DNA from: an uncultured Pelagibacteraceae bacterium
Lineage (GTDB): Bacteria; Pseudomonadota; Alphaproteobacteria; Pelagibacterales; AG-422-B15
Length of the DNA stretch: 58,024 nucleotides
Assembly: GCA_902524795.1 (NCBI GenBank)
Contig: CABZEU010000007.1
Location: 1 to 58,024 of the forward strand
Reading direction: 5' to 3'
Within the stretch, counting starts at the first letter, position 1; every line of letters starts with the position of its first letter. The translations under genes were made by a program, and so were the position numbers. The notes beneath the pieces are model-generated. The model had not been told where the DNA came from, made no database searches, and saw nothing but the letters and a program-made list of their open reading frames with translations. Positions 25,572 through 35,170 of the stretch are shown here, piece by piece.

Positions 25572-27068
25572 ATGAGTAGTTTAGACCTCGATATTTGTTA
25601 TTTATCAGCTTCTGAAGCCCTAGAAAAATTTAAAAATAAATCTTTGTCTCCAGTTGAGCTTTTAAATGAGACAATAAAAAGAATTGAAAATGTAAACCCA
25701 AAAATTAATGCTTTTAATTTTTTTCGCTTCGAAGAAGCATTGAAAGAAGCAAAACATTCAGAATTAAAATATACAGAAGATAAATCTACTTTGCCTTTGG
25801 AAGGTTTGCCTTTAGCAATTAAAGATGAAGTTAATATAAAGGGACAGCCTAATAAGAATGGAAGCTTAATCTATAAAGACGTAATAGCAGAAAGAACTGA
25901 TGTAGATGTAGAGTCCCTTGTAAGCTCTGGTGCAATAATTCATGCGCGCACAACTAACCCAGAGTTTTCACTGACATCATTCTGCCATTCCAAAGTGAAT
26001 GGCGTCACAAGAAATCCCTGGAACTTAGATATGACACCAGGAGGTTCAAGTGGAGGGAGTGCTGCCGCACTAGCGTCGGGTTGTACATCTCTTGCAACTG
26101 GCAGTGATATAGGTGGATCAATTCGTATCCCTGCTGGGGCCTGCGGAGTCGTTGGTTACAAACCTCCCTATGGAAGAAATCCAATGGGTTATCCTTTTAA
26201 TCATGATCCGTATTGTGTTGTTGGTCCCCTTGCGAGAACTGTTAGTGATTGTGCCCTTATGCAAAATGTTATGAGTGGTCCAAATAAAAATGATATTGCT
26301 TCACTCAGACCCAAAAAAATTATTTCTAATAAGTTTGAGAATATTAAGAACTGGAAAATTGCTTATTCACTTGATCTTGGATTTTTTGAGGTGGATGAAG
26401 AAGTTGAAAAAAATACATTGGAGGCTTTAAAAAAATTTGAGGCTCTTGGTGCATCAATTACAGAAGTAAAATTAAATTGGAATCGAGATGAAGTAAATTC
26501 AGTTTGCTTCAGTCATTACGCTAATTCATTTTATGGCCTCATAGCAAAATTTTCAAACGATGAAAAAAAACTATTAACTGATTATGCAAAAATGTTTGCT
26601 GAAGTCCCTGAATTACATATCAGAGCGATTCAAAATAATGAGAAGTACTATCATGATCAAATAGGGGCTTATGTTGGATATGATGTTATTGAAAGCTCAG
26701 AAATCACAGGCCGTATGTATTCAGAAATTGGACCAATATTAGACAGTTACGATTTATTTATATGTCCTACAAACTCTTTACCTTCAATTAAAGCTGATAT
26801 TGATATTGTTAATGAAAATATCATTATCAATAATAAAGAGCAGAAGTGTGCAGATTTTTCTTGGGTCATGTCACATCCATTTAATATGTTGGGCAAATTA
26901 CCCGTCCTATCAGTCCCTTCAGGATTAAGCTCTAGCAATATTCCAACAGGAATTCAAATTATTGCTCGATCTTACAGCGATGAATTAGTATTCCAGGGTG
27001 GGTACAACTACGAAATGTTAGATCCATGGCTTAATTCAAACAAAAATCGTCCCTTGATTCCCCTTTAA
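25572..27068 (+). CDS. Amidase signature family hydrolase
   Basis: A 498-residue amidase-signature enzyme with an intact Ser-cisSer-Lys triad: K84 (LAIKDEVN), S159 (PGGSSGGS) and S183 (GSDIGGSIRIP), spaced as in FAAH and GatA. It hydrolyses an amide bond; substrate not predictable. It lacks gatC/gatB neighbours, so it is unlikely to be GatA. It lies between the PuuA-like operon and the Pot-type binding protein, on the + strand, which suggests it releases an amine or acid from an imported or internally formed amide. Confidence 0.9.
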   Translation: MSSLDLDICYLSASEALEKFKNKSLSPVELLNETIKRIENVNPKINAFNFFRFEEALKEAKHSELKYTEDKSTLPLEGLPLAIKDEVNIKGQPNKNGSLIYKDVIAERTDVDVESLVSSGAIIHARTTNPEFSLTSFCHSKVNGVTRNPWNLDMTPGGSSGGSAAALASGCTSLATGSDIGGSIRIPAGACGVVGYKPPYGRNPMGYPFNHDPYCVVGPLARTVSDCALMQNVMSGPNKNDIASLRPKKIISNKFENIKNWKIAYSLDLGFFEVDEEVEKNTLEALKKFEALGASITEVKLNWNRDEVNSVCFSHYANSFYGLIAKFSNDEKKLLTDYAKMFAEVPELHIRAIQNNEKYYHDQIGAYVGYDVIESSEITGRMYSEIGPILDSYDLFICPTNSLPSIKADIDIVNENIIINNKEQKCADFSWVMSHPFNMLGKLPVLSVPSGLSSSNIPTGIQIIARSYSDELVFQGGYNYEMLDPWLNSNKNRPLIPL

Positions 27069-27072
27069 TATA

Positions 27073-27100
27073 TTGACCAACGACCCTATAGGTGTACAAT
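27073..27100 (+). promoter_or_regulatory. Candidate sigma-70 promoter of the polyamine-type binding protein
   Basis: TTGACC (27073-27078), 16-base spacer, TACAAT (27095-27100), followed by a strong ribosome site AGAGGA (27122-27127) nine bases before the ATG at 27137. This is one of the best promoter matches in the window and fits high expression of a periplasmic binding protein. Confidence 0.55.
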
Positions 27101-27136
27101 TTTTGGTATAAATAAAAAAAAAGAGGAAGATTAATT

Positions 27137-28225
27137 ATGCCTAAATACAAAGAAATGAAAAATTCTTTTGTAAAAGCTTTGATTGTATCACTATCGTTTG
27201 TTTTTATCGCTGGTGTAACGTCAACAACTAAAGCTTTTGCAGATGAGCCAGGATCTGTATTCCTGTGGGGTGGCTACGACGATGATGGTCTATTTGGTAC
27301 ATACGCGGAAGAGCATGGTTCCCCTGAATACTCAATATTTGGTGATGCTGAAGAAGGATTGCAAAAACTAAAAGCAGGCTTTGAAGTAGACTTAGCATGG
27401 CCATGTCAAGGTGAGATAAAAAGATGGGTGAGAGCAGGCGTATTAGAACCACTTGATCCATCAAGAATTGATAACTGGGATGACATGTTCCCTGAAGTTA
27501 GAGACCTGCCAAGCGGCATGGTTGATGGCAAGCATTATTTTGCACCAGTCGACTGGGGAGATACTACGTTGTTTTACATGGCAGACAGAATTGATTGGAT
27601 GGATGCCTCTAATGAGAGCTTTGCTTTAATGGAAGACCCAAGAGTAAAAGGTAAAGTTGGTATCTTAGACTCTGCTGCAGACTCATTGTTTTTAATGATG
27701 CACCATCTTGGAATTGACATCAGAGAACAAGATCAATTAACAAAAGCTGCTATTGACCAAGGTATCGATAAGTTTCGTGAAATGAGAGATAATGGTCAAA
27801 TTCGTGCATTCTTTGGAGATACATCTTCAATGATCGAAGCGCTAGGAAACGAGGAAATTGACGTAGCACTTGGATGGAACGAAATAGCATGGAGTGCAGG
27901 AGCAAAAATGATGCAACCTGCTAATGGCACAATGACTTGGGCTTGCGGTCTTGCAATTGTTAAAGGTGCAGACCTTGATAAAGCATACGCAATGATTAAT
28001 GGTGCAACTAGTGCTGAAACATCTGCTTACTTATTAAGTGAGTGGGGTTATGGACACAGCAATAAAGCTGGCTTTAGCACACTTACAGCTGATGAATTAG
28101 CTGAGCGTGGTGTTGCATCTAATCCTATCGAACATTTAAATAATGGAATGTTCTCCGTGATGCCAACTGACGAAGTTACTGACTACATGGAAGCTCAGTG
28201 GGCTGAAATGGTAGCTGGTGGTTAA
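27137..28225 (+). CDS. Periplasmic binding protein of a spermidine/putrescine-type ABC importer (PotD-like)
   Basis: A 362-residue exported solute-binding protein. Residues 1 to about 35 form the signal peptide, ending near KAFA. The mature part has the PotD/PotF fold signature: an early FLWGGYDD segment, VDLAWPCQGEIKRWVRAGVLEPLD, the hinge region FAPVDWGDTTLFYMADR and DVALGWNEIAWSAG. Its partner ATPase and permeases (28277-31052) lie on the opposite strand, facing it across a hairpin terminator. The ligand is probably a di- or polyamine or related cation; the acidic, Trp/Tyr/Asp-rich composition fits a cation ligand. Confidence 0.87.
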   Translation: MPKYKEMKNSFVKALIVSLSFVFIAGVTSTTKAFADEPGSVFLWGGYDDDGLFGTYAEEHGSPEYSIFGDAEEGLQKLKAGFEVDLAWPCQGEIKRWVRAGVLEPLDPSRIDNWDDMFPEVRDLPSGMVDGKHYFAPVDWGDTTLFYMADRIDWMDASNESFALMEDPRVKGKVGILDSAADSLFLMMHHLGIDIREQDQLTKAAIDQGIDKFREMRDNGQIRAFFGDTSSMIEALGNEEIDVALGWNEIAWSAGAKMMQPANGTMTWACGLAIVKGADLDKAYAMINGATSAETSAYLLSEWGYGHSNKAGFSTLTADELAERGVASNPIEHLNNGMFSVMPTDEVTDYMEAQWAEMVAGG

Positions 28226-28249
28226 TTCACTGCTAATTAACTGATTTAA

Positions 28250-28285
28250 AATAGCTTGTTCTCTCTTGAGGACAGGCTATTTTTT
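28250..28285. terminator. Hairpin terminator between the binding-protein gene and its ATPase gene
   Basis: AATAGC then TTGTTCTC pair with GAGGACAG then GCTATT (14 pairs with G-U wobbles, four-base loop), followed by TTTT on the + strand. It stops the binding-protein transcript; the downstream arm overlaps the end of the convergent ATPase gene. Confidence 0.75.
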
Positions 28286-29359
28286 ATTGAGTAAGGAAAT
28301 ATCGTTTAAATTTATACTGATAAAGCATTTGCCATCTTGAAAAGACTGATTATCAAAATATTGTGATGATACGGTTATAATTTTTTCTATTTCTTTAGTT
28401 TCAACGTAAAATTTTGTCATTTCTCCTAGATACGATGTTTGCTTGATTTTGCCTTCTAAGCAAATATCCCAGTCTGATTTTTCTCTGTCAATCATCATTG
28501 TCTCAGGACGAACACTGCAAATAACATCTGAGGCGTTTTCACTTATATTGAGATTATTTTTTATTTTAAATGAACCAAGGTCTTCAATATTAACATTAAT
28601 ATATTCTCCATCTTTAGAATTTGTCTTAGCTTTTAAAAAATTAGTTTCACCAATAAAGTCACTAACAAATATATTTTGAGGATTTTTATATAATTCATTT
28701 GGAGACGACATCTGCTGAATTTTACCTTCACTCATCACCGCAACTCGATCTGACATGCTGATAGCCTCCTGCTGATCGTGTGTAACAAATACAAAAGTTA
28801 TTCCTATCTCTTTTTGTAGAGTTCTTAGTTCGAGTTGCATTTCGTCACGTAACTTTTTATCTAATGCCCCAAGTGGCTCATCCAGTAATAATACCTTGGG
28901 TTGTCTTACTAAAGCCCTTGCTAATGCCACTCTTTGTCTTTGACCTCCGGATAGTTGACTACTATAACGCTCCTCATAACCTTCTAATTTTACTAACGAC
29001 AAAACATCCTTAACTCTTTTGGTAATTTCATCATTTGTTAAGCCAAGTTTTCTCAAGCCAAACTGAACATTTTTTTCAACATTGATATGTGGAAATATTG
29101 CATAATTCTGAAAAACCATATTTGTAGGTCTTTTATCAGGAGGCAATGCAGTAATATCACTGCCATCAAGTAATAGATTGCCACTAGTAGGATATTCAAA
29201 GCCAGCTAGTAATCTCAATAATGTTGTTTTGCCACAACCTGACGGGCCTAGCAGAGAGAAAAACTCTCCCTCTTTGATTTGAAAAGAGACATCATCTACC
29301 GCTTTTACATTTCCAAAATGCTTAGAAATTCCGTTTATCTGTATGAAAGAATCATTCAT
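28277..29359 (-). CDS. ATPase of a spermidine/putrescine-type ABC importer (PotA-like)
   Basis: A 360-residue ABC ATPase. Walker A GPSGCGKTT (38-46), Q-loop region, signature LSGGQRQRVALARAL, Walker B VLLLDEPLGALD and switch histidine VTHDQQEA are all present, followed by a TOBE-type regulatory domain (about 240-355). This layout is that of PotA/CUT-type importers. It is the last gene of the minus-strand operon, overlapping the PotC-like permease by eight bases. Confidence 0.92.
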   Translation of the reverse strand: MNDSFIQINGISKHFGNVKAVDDVSFQIKEGEFFSLLGPSGCGKTTLLRLLAGFEYPTSGNLLLDGSDITALPPDKRPTNMVFQNYAIFPHINVEKNVQFGLRKLGLTNDEITKRVKDVLSLVKLEGYEERYSSQLSGGQRQRVALARALVRQPKVLLLDEPLGALDKKLRDEMQLELRTLQKEIGITFVFVTHDQQEAISMSDRVAVMSEGKIQQMSSPNELYKNPQNIFVSDFIGETNFLKAKTNSKDGEYINVNIEDLGSFKIKNNLNISENASDVICSVRPETMMIDREKSDWDICLEGKIKQTSYLGEMTKFYVETKEIEKIITVSSQYFDNQSFQDGKCFISINLNDISLLNKK

Positions 29360-30167
29360 GTATTTTTATTCCAAATTCGGCTTTTTCTTTTCCTTGGCCA
29401 AGGTTTCTCAACCAGAATGCTAACAAAACTATAAAAGTAGTAAACACAATTATAACCGCTCCTAAAGCCAATACATGAGGCAGTTTCTGAATAAATCTCA
29501 TTTGAGCCCACATATACATAGGCAATGTTGCATCGCTTCCAGTTAAGAAGAATGCCAGAACAAATTCATCAAATGAAATTATAAAACTCAATAAAAGTGA
29601 AGCTATTATGCCTGGTAGGTATAATGGAAGAGATACTCGGTAAAATGTCCCCCAGGCGTTTTCCCCAAGGTCTCTTGATGCTTCCTCTAGTGAGAAATCA
29701 AAGCCTTCTATACGAGCAATTAAAATAAGCATTGCAAATGGGGTACAAAAAAGAATATGTCCTAAAGTTACCGGTACAAGTCCTAATTTAAAACCAAGGC
29801 TTAACCAAATAACAAGTATTGCAACCGCTAAAATAATTTCTGGAATTAAAAAAGGAATCATAATCGCCCCGTAAGATATATTTTGCCCTCTGAATTTATA
29901 ACGCGCGAATGCTTTGGCTGCGAAAAGTGCAATTGTTGTGCTGACGACACTTGCAACTACACCTACTTTGATACTAGCCCAAAGAGCTTTATGTAAATTT
30001 GTTTTTGCCCACATTTCTTCATAATGCTCTGTTGTAAATCCTGAGAGTGGAAATGACATATAATTTGCATCATTAAAGCTAAATATTGGCAAGAATAAAA
30101 CAGGGATATATAAAAATGCAAAATACAATAATGTATAGATTAACAATGTATTGTTCTTTTGTTCCAC
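29352..30167 (-). CDS. Permease of a spermidine/putrescine-type ABC importer (PotC-like)
   Basis: A 271-residue inner-membrane protein with six predicted segments and the ATPase-contact (EAA) motif EASRDLGENAWGTFYRVSLPLYLPGI. The opening LIYTLLYFAFLYIPVLFLPIFSFND and the FPLSGFTTEHYEEMW loop are typical of PotC/PotI. It directly abuts the PotB-like gene and overlaps the ATPase gene. Confidence 0.92.
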   Translation of the reverse strand: MEQKNNTLLIYTLLYFAFLYIPVLFLPIFSFNDANYMSFPLSGFTTEHYEEMWAKTNLHKALWASIKVGVVASVVSTTIALFAAKAFARYKFRGQNISYGAIMIPFLIPEIILAVAILVIWLSLGFKLGLVPVTLGHILFCTPFAMLILIARIEGFDFSLEEASRDLGENAWGTFYRVSLPLYLPGIIASLLLSFIISFDEFVLAFFLTGSDATLPMYMWAQMRFIQKLPHVLALGAVIIVFTTFIVLLAFWLRNLGQGKEKAEFGIKIHE

Positions 30168-31052
30168 TTATGAAATCCTTTGAGTAAGTTTTTTTGTTGT
30201 ATATGAAACAATCATTGTCACTATCGCAACAGTGATAAGCATAATAGTTGCAGACGCGGCACCAAGAGGAAGATTATTTACTTTTCCAAAGTAAGCTTGG
30301 ATCATATTTGATAGCATTCTCCCATCAGTTCCTCCAAGTAATGCAGGAGTAACATAATCTCCTACTGTTGGAATAAAGATGATTAGTATGGCACCAATTA
30401 TTCCTGGAAGAGATAATGGAAGTGTAATTTTCCAAAAAGTTTCTAATCTTGACAATCCTAAGTCTCTGGCAGCTTCAATTAGAGAAAAATCTATTTTATC
30501 CAATGATACATACAAAGGTAATAAAGCAAATGCTGCCCATGCATGGGTAAGCGTTATGATAACTGCAGTCTCAGAATACATTAGAAAAGTGAGGGGTTCG
30601 CTAAGCAGTCCTGCATTAATTAAAGAAGAATTAATAACTCCCTTAGTTCCAAGTATAATTTTCCAGGAAAAAACCCTTAAAAGATAAGATGTCCAGAAAG
30701 GTAAAGTCAGTAAAACAAGCCATAACATTTTATTTTTCTTTACATAAAAAGCTATGTAATAACAGACAGGATATGCAGTAAGAAGAGTTACAAAAGTTAC
30801 AATAAACGAAATCTTCACTGATTTTATAAGTAAAGAGACAAGCAAGTTCTTTTGAAAAAAATCAATATACCTTTGAACGGTGAATGAGTAGTCAATTTCA
30901 GTAAAGCTAACTTGAGTGAAAAAGCTAAAACTCAACATTAGCCCTAAAGGTATTAGCATAGCTAAAGTAACTAGAATCAATGCAGGAGAAAGAAGTGAAT
31001 AAGCTTTTGCTGGATCACTTCTTGCATAAAATGACTTCCAAACTTGCAACAT
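30168..31052 (-). CDS. Permease of a spermidine/putrescine-type ABC importer (PotB-like)
   Basis: A 294-residue inner-membrane protein with six main hydrophobic segments and the EAA motif EAARDLGLSRLETFWKITLPLSLPGI. The loop before it (FTQVSFTEIDYSFTVQRYIDFF) and the PTVGDYVTPALLGGTDGRMLSNMI segment are those of PotB/PotH. It starts 36 bases after the PuuB-like oxidase gene on the same strand, so import and catabolic genes are co-transcribed. Confidence 0.92.
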   Translation of the reverse strand: MLQVWKSFYARSDPAKAYSLLSPALILVTLAMLIPLGLMLSFSFFTQVSFTEIDYSFTVQRYIDFFQKNLLVSLLIKSVKISFIVTFVTLLTAYPVCYYIAFYVKKNKMLWLVLLTLPFWTSYLLRVFSWKIILGTKGVINSSLINAGLLSEPLTFLMYSETAVIITLTHAWAAFALLPLYVSLDKIDFSLIEAARDLGLSRLETFWKITLPLSLPGIIGAILIIFIPTVGDYVTPALLGGTDGRMLSNMIQAYFGKVNNLPLGAASATIMLITVAIVTMIVSYTTKKLTQRIS

Positions 31053-31088
31053 AAGAAAATTTTAATTTATATAAATAACAGATGCAAT

Positions 31089-32444
31089 TTATATTTCTTT
31101 TTTACTTTTATCTGTAAAATTTGAATACCATAGATACAGTCTTAAATACCATAATCTTAAAAACCCTAGTGGTATTTTTGGAGAGAGTCCTTGATAGACT
31201 TTTGAAATATTAGTTTCTCCACTATTGGATTCATAGATCATCTCAGCCAACTTCTTTCCACAATAAACTGTAGTATTGTTACCATTTGCCTGATAGCCAT
31301 ATGAAAATAACACTGACTTGTCGTCATCTAATGCACCAAATGCAGGTACAAAATCTCTAGTCATTACAACTGTACCTCTCCAATAGTGATCAATATCAAT
31401 ATTGTTCCAATTAGGAAAAACACCCCTAAATTTTTGAGTCATAAATTCTCTCATTTTTAGTGCACTTGCATCATCACCATAAGTATCACCTCTTGTACCA
31501 AACAACATTCTGTTAGAAGGCATCCTTCTATAATAATATAAAATTTCTCTGGAATTACATATGGGATTTAATGTTTTGTAGTTTTGTAACTTAAATTCAT
31601 CATCACTCATTTCTCTGGTAACAATAATATTTGATAAGACTGGCATCATTCGATTTGCAAAACTTGGATGAAGTGACTCATCTGTATAGCCATTTGTCGC
31701 TACAACAACTTTATTTGCAGTAATTGATCCACCATCTGTTATTAGCTTATGTGATCCATTTCTCTCCCATTTTTTTACTCTTGAAAAACTATGTAGTTTT
31801 GCTCCTGCATCTACAGTTGCTGATGCAAAGCCTCGCATAAACGCCATGGGATTCATTGCAAATCCAGCCTCTGTAAAAACTGCTCCAAATTGTTCAGTTG
31901 ATTGATGTCCAACTTCATCAAATTCTTCTTTAGGTATCCATTTTGTATTAATGCCAAAATACTCTTTAAGTTCATTTCCCCATTCTTTTAATTCTTCACT
32001 ACTACCTGGATGGTGAGCTACATCAAGGTTGCCATCACCTACTTTTTCACAATCAATATTATTTTCTGATATGATAGATGCAAGAAGATCAACACCTTCA
32101 ATTTGAGATGAAAAAAATTTCTTTGTCTCTTCCATACCAAACTTTTTTATTAATTGTGTGGTAGATAACTTTGTAGCTGGTAGACAGCAAAAACCTGCAT
32201 TCCTTGCACTACTTGCAAAACCATAGTGCCCGGATTCTAACACTCTTACATCTCCACCATAATTTTTTGCAATATGATAAGCCGTACTAATGCCTGTAAA
32301 GCCGCCTCCAATGACACATACATCACATGATTGATCTCCAACTAATTCTGGATACTTATTTTGGTCAAAGCTGCTGACCTCTTCCCAATAGCTTTCTACT
32401 GGTTTATTAACGTCGTAAATATCTTTGTTGTACAGCTGTTTCAT
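31089..32444 (-). CDS. FAD-dependent amine oxidoreductase of the DAO family (PuuB-like)
   Basis: A 451-residue flavoprotein with an N-terminal dinucleotide site CDVCVIGGGFTGIS (about 40-53), the VLESGHYGFASSARNAGF loop and a C-terminal FSYGYQANGNN segment. This matches the glycine/sarcosine/gamma-glutamylputrescine oxidase group (PuuB, OrdL). In the Puu route such an enzyme oxidises the gamma-glutamylated diamine to an aldehyde; sarcosine- or dimethylglycine-type demethylation is the main alternative. It lies between the Rieske oxygenase (17 bases upstream) and the importer genes. Confidence 0.87.
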   Translation of the reverse strand: MKQLYNKDIYDVNKPVESYWEEVSSFDQNKYPELVGDQSCDVCVIGGGFTGISTAYHIAKNYGGDVRVLESGHYGFASSARNAGFCCLPATKLSTTQLIKKFGMEETKKFFSSQIEGVDLLASIISENNIDCEKVGDGNLDVAHHPGSSEELKEWGNELKEYFGINTKWIPKEEFDEVGHQSTEQFGAVFTEAGFAMNPMAFMRGFASATVDAGAKLHSFSRVKKWERNGSHKLITDGGSITANKVVVATNGYTDESLHPSFANRMMPVLSNIIVTREMSDDEFKLQNYKTLNPICNSREILYYYRRMPSNRMLFGTRGDTYGDDASALKMREFMTQKFRGVFPNWNNIDIDHYWRGTVVMTRDFVPAFGALDDDKSVLFSYGYQANGNNTTVYCGKKLAEMIYESNSGETNISKVYQGLSPKIPLGFLRLWYLRLYLWYSNFTDKSKKEI

Positions 32445-32461
32445 AAGAAATTCGTCCTACA

Positions 32462-33700
32462 TCATGGTAGTCTCATATTGGTGAAATACCAATCATAAAA
32501 ATACGTGACGGCAGACTCGTTCTGTGAGAGTACTCCAGAACTAAATGAATGAGACAACAAACCATTTTGATTATTTTCAATAATGGTTGTGTCATGTGCA
32601 GTGGTTACGTCCCATATGTGAGTAAGGTTTTCTTCATTAAAATCTTTGCCTTCTTCAGCTTCCTCATTGACTAACCAAATCAATTCGACTTCAGAATGCA
32701 AAATTGATAATGGTTTAAATATAAACATAACTCCAAAATCATTTGTAAAGTAACAACAGCTAAAAGGATTAAAACTTACTTGGGATAAACCACCATCAAA
32801 TTCTTTAAACTGACCCATTAGTTTAGAGGCTGGTTTGCCATCTTTAGTTTGTGATAAATTTCCATTTCCAATGGGTGTACGGTCTACGTATCGGTTTAAT
32901 CCCTTACTTAATCCTTCTTCAGTTTCTAAATATGTTTTTGAGGGAATTCCTTTTGTTTTGCAATCCTCAATCCATGGTTGAATCTTTTTTAAATATTCTT
33001 TTGTTTCTTTTTCTGGGGCCGTTCCAAGACCGGCACCCATTGTGAATACCCAGTCTTTTTCATGTACTGAGCATAGCTCTGGATGTGCTGGGCCACAGTG
33101 ATAGCATTCTTGGAAATTTTCTAGGACAAGTTTGAAATTAGCTTTCGTAGGATATTTTCGCCTAGCAGCAATCTTTGCCTTTTCAGGATTATGAAAATTT
33201 ACAAGCTCAGTCAATGGAGCAATAAACTCATTGAAATCCATTGGTTCACCCATTGAAAGATTTATGAATATCAAGCCTTGATAGATATTCATATGACAAG
33301 GCTTTAAACCCCAATCTTCCATTTTAAAATCATCTGGCATGTAGCGTGCTGACTTTAATTCTCCCTCTGCAGAGAAACTCCAAGCATGATATGGACAAAC
33401 TAACAGTTTTTTTGTTCCTTCTTCTTCCAAACATATTCTTGAACCACGATGAGAACAAACGTTGTAAAAAGCTCTGACTTGACTATCCCTTCCACGTATT
33501 AGAATTATTGACTCTTTTTCTGCGTTAAATAAAAAATAATCTCCAGGATTTGGGATACGGCTAACATGATCGACCATCAGCCACTGTTTGAAATAAATTT
33601 TTTTCATTTCATCAGAGAATATTTCTTTGTCAGTATAAAACTCTTGCGGAAGAGTCTTTCCTTCTTCATATCTTTCTTTAAGTTGATTAAAAAAGGTCAT
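32462..33700 (-). CDS. Rieske non-haem iron oxygenase, quaternary-amine demethylase type
   Basis: A 412-residue oxygenase alpha subunit. The Rieske motif C82-x-H84-x17-C102-x2-H105 is complete. The mononuclear iron site has E198 (bridging acid), H201, H206 and D370. A glutamate instead of aspartate as bridge, together with NFQECYHCGPAHPELC, points to the group with glycine-betaine (GbcA), carnitine (CntA) and stachydrine demethylating enzymes rather than aromatic-ring dioxygenases. It overlaps the class III aminotransferase gene by one base. No reductase partner is in the window. Likely action: oxidative N-demethylation or C-N cleavage of an imported quaternary or methylated amine. Confidence 0.88.
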   Translation of the reverse strand: MTFFNQLKERYEEGKTLPQEFYTDKEIFSDEMKKIYFKQWLMVDHVSRIPNPGDYFLFNAEKESIILIRGRDSQVRAFYNVCSHRGSRICLEEEGTKKLLVCPYHAWSFSAEGELKSARYMPDDFKMEDWGLKPCHMNIYQGLIFINLSMGEPMDFNEFIAPLTELVNFHNPEKAKIAARRKYPTKANFKLVLENFQECYHCGPAHPELCSVHEKDWVFTMGAGLGTAPEKETKEYLKKIQPWIEDCKTKGIPSKTYLETEEGLSKGLNRYVDRTPIGNGNLSQTKDGKPASKLMGQFKEFDGGLSQVSFNPFSCCYFTNDFGVMFIFKPLSILHSEVELIWLVNEEAEEGKDFNEENLTHIWDVTTAHDTTIIENNQNGLLSHSFSSGVLSQNESAVTYFYDWYFTNMRLP

Positions 33701-35103
33701 TAATTTGAAGTTGCTGACCAGAGACCTTCTTTTTTGATATCATCAGTTGCTAACTCTATGCCTTTACGCAAAATAGAAACAAGGTCATCAATTTGTTCCC
33801 TCGTGATAATTAATGACGGTGACATGACGCATGTACTAAATAATGGTCGTACAATTAAACCAAGTTGCTGGCAATGTTCATTAATCCTAGAGCCAATCTC
33901 ATAGGACAAATTCAGTGGATCTTTTTTATCTTTATTGCCTACACATTCTACTGCAGCCATTAGACCTTCACCTCTAACTTCACCAACAATTGGCAAATCA
34001 GTAAGCTCTCTCAATTTTGCTTGAAAATAAGGGCCAACATCTTTTACGTGATCAAGTAAGTTTGTTTTTTCAATATAGTCTAAAGTTGCAGTTGCAGCGG
34101 CCATACTTACAGGATGACCTGAGTCTGTGAAACCGTTTGAAAAAATTACTTTCTCTTTATTATCTAATTTAGACATCAATCGCTCTGATATAACAACTGC
34201 TCCACAAGGCACATATCCAGATGTAATTCCCTTAGCCAAAAGAATAATATCTGGTGTAAAATCAAAATAATTTTCTGAAGCAAAAATGTGACCAAGTCTT
34301 CCAAAGCCAGTGACGATTTCGTCAGAAATATACAACACATCATGTTTTTTACAAATTTCATGTGTCTTCTTATGATAACCTTTTGGTGGGACAATCACGC
34401 CACCTGAAGCTAAGATAGGTTCAGCAATAAAAGCAGCTACCTTGTCCGCGCCAATTTCAATTATTTTGTTTTCTAATTCTTGAACTTTTAGATCACAGAA
34501 TTCTTCGTCAGTAAGATCATCAGGTTTACGAAAAGGATTAGGAGATGAAATATGATGAACAATATTACTTGCGAAATCAAAATTATTTTTATCTCTTTCC
34601 TTGCCTGAACAAGAAGCTCCTAAAAATGTACTGCCATGGTAAGCATCGTTTCTTGATATAATTTGTTTTTTTTCTTTTCGGCCAAGAATATTATTATAGA
34701 ACATTACAAATCGTAAAGCTGAGTCCACAGCAGACGATCCCCCAGACGTAAAAAAAATTCTCTTTAAATCACCCGGTGCGTATTGAACAAGTCTTGACGC
34801 ATAATCGTGAGCTATTTCTGTTGACTCAGTAAACGGACTTGCATAGGGCATTTTAGTAATTTGATTATAAACTGCATCTGCAATTTCTTTAACGCCATGA
34901 CCGACATTGACATTCCACATGCCTCCAGGTCCATCAATCAGTTTTTTTCCTGTCTTGTCATATAAATAAATTCCCTCAGACTTATCGATAAATGTACGAT
35001 CATCTTCACCTCTGTATTCTAAGTATTGCCACGGATGAAGGATTCTATCATCTAGAGTATTCTTTAAATTGTTTTTAGCAGATTGTGATGTTGATTTAGG
35101 CAT
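33700..35103 (-). CDS. Class III aminotransferase (omega-amino group)
   Basis: A 467-residue PLP enzyme. The PLP lysine is K291 (LAKGITSGYVP), D261 in SDEIVTGFGR contacts the pyridine nitrogen, and SGGSSAVDSALR replaces the usual SGSEANDTA phosphate loop. It belongs with omega-amino acid/diamine:pyruvate transaminases. It is the first gene of the operon that goes on to the Rieske oxygenase, PuuB-like oxidase and Pot importer, with a TTGAA-N6-TTCAA palindrome 18 bases before its start. A second, differently placed class III aminotransferase lies at 41841-43208. Confidence 0.9.
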   Translation of the reverse strand: MPKSTSQSAKNNLKNTLDDRILHPWQYLEYRGEDDRTFIDKSEGIYLYDKTGKKLIDGPGGMWNVNVGHGVKEIADAVYNQITKMPYASPFTESTEIAHDYASRLVQYAPGDLKRIFFTSGGSSAVDSALRFVMFYNNILGRKEKKQIISRNDAYHGSTFLGASCSGKERDKNNFDFASNIVHHISSPNPFRKPDDLTDEEFCDLKVQELENKIIEIGADKVAAFIAEPILASGGVIVPPKGYHKKTHEICKKHDVLYISDEIVTGFGRLGHIFASENYFDFTPDIILLAKGITSGYVPCGAVVISERLMSKLDNKEKVIFSNGFTDSGHPVSMAAATATLDYIEKTNLLDHVKDVGPYFQAKLRELTDLPIVGEVRGEGLMAAVECVGNKDKKDPLNLSYEIGSRINEHCQQLGLIVRPLFSTCVMSPSLIITREQIDDLVSILRKGIELATDDIKKEGLWSATSN

Positions 35104-35120
35104 GAATCATTATAGCCTAA

Positions 35121-35138
35121 ATTGAACAGCTGTTCAAT
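35121..35138. promoter_or_regulatory. Palindromic operator candidate before the aminotransferase-Rieske-Pot operon
   Basis: ATTGAACAG-CTGTTCAAT, a perfect 18-base palindrome of the form TTGAA-N6-TTCAA. The same form (8-base arms) occurs at 39551-39570 beside the TetR gene. It is 18 bases upstream of the aminotransferase ATG, in the 67-base gap after the GcvT-like gene, a place suited to repression. Confidence 0.65.
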
Positions 35139-35170
35139 AATTGAATTATTTTAAAGTACTTATTTTTTGG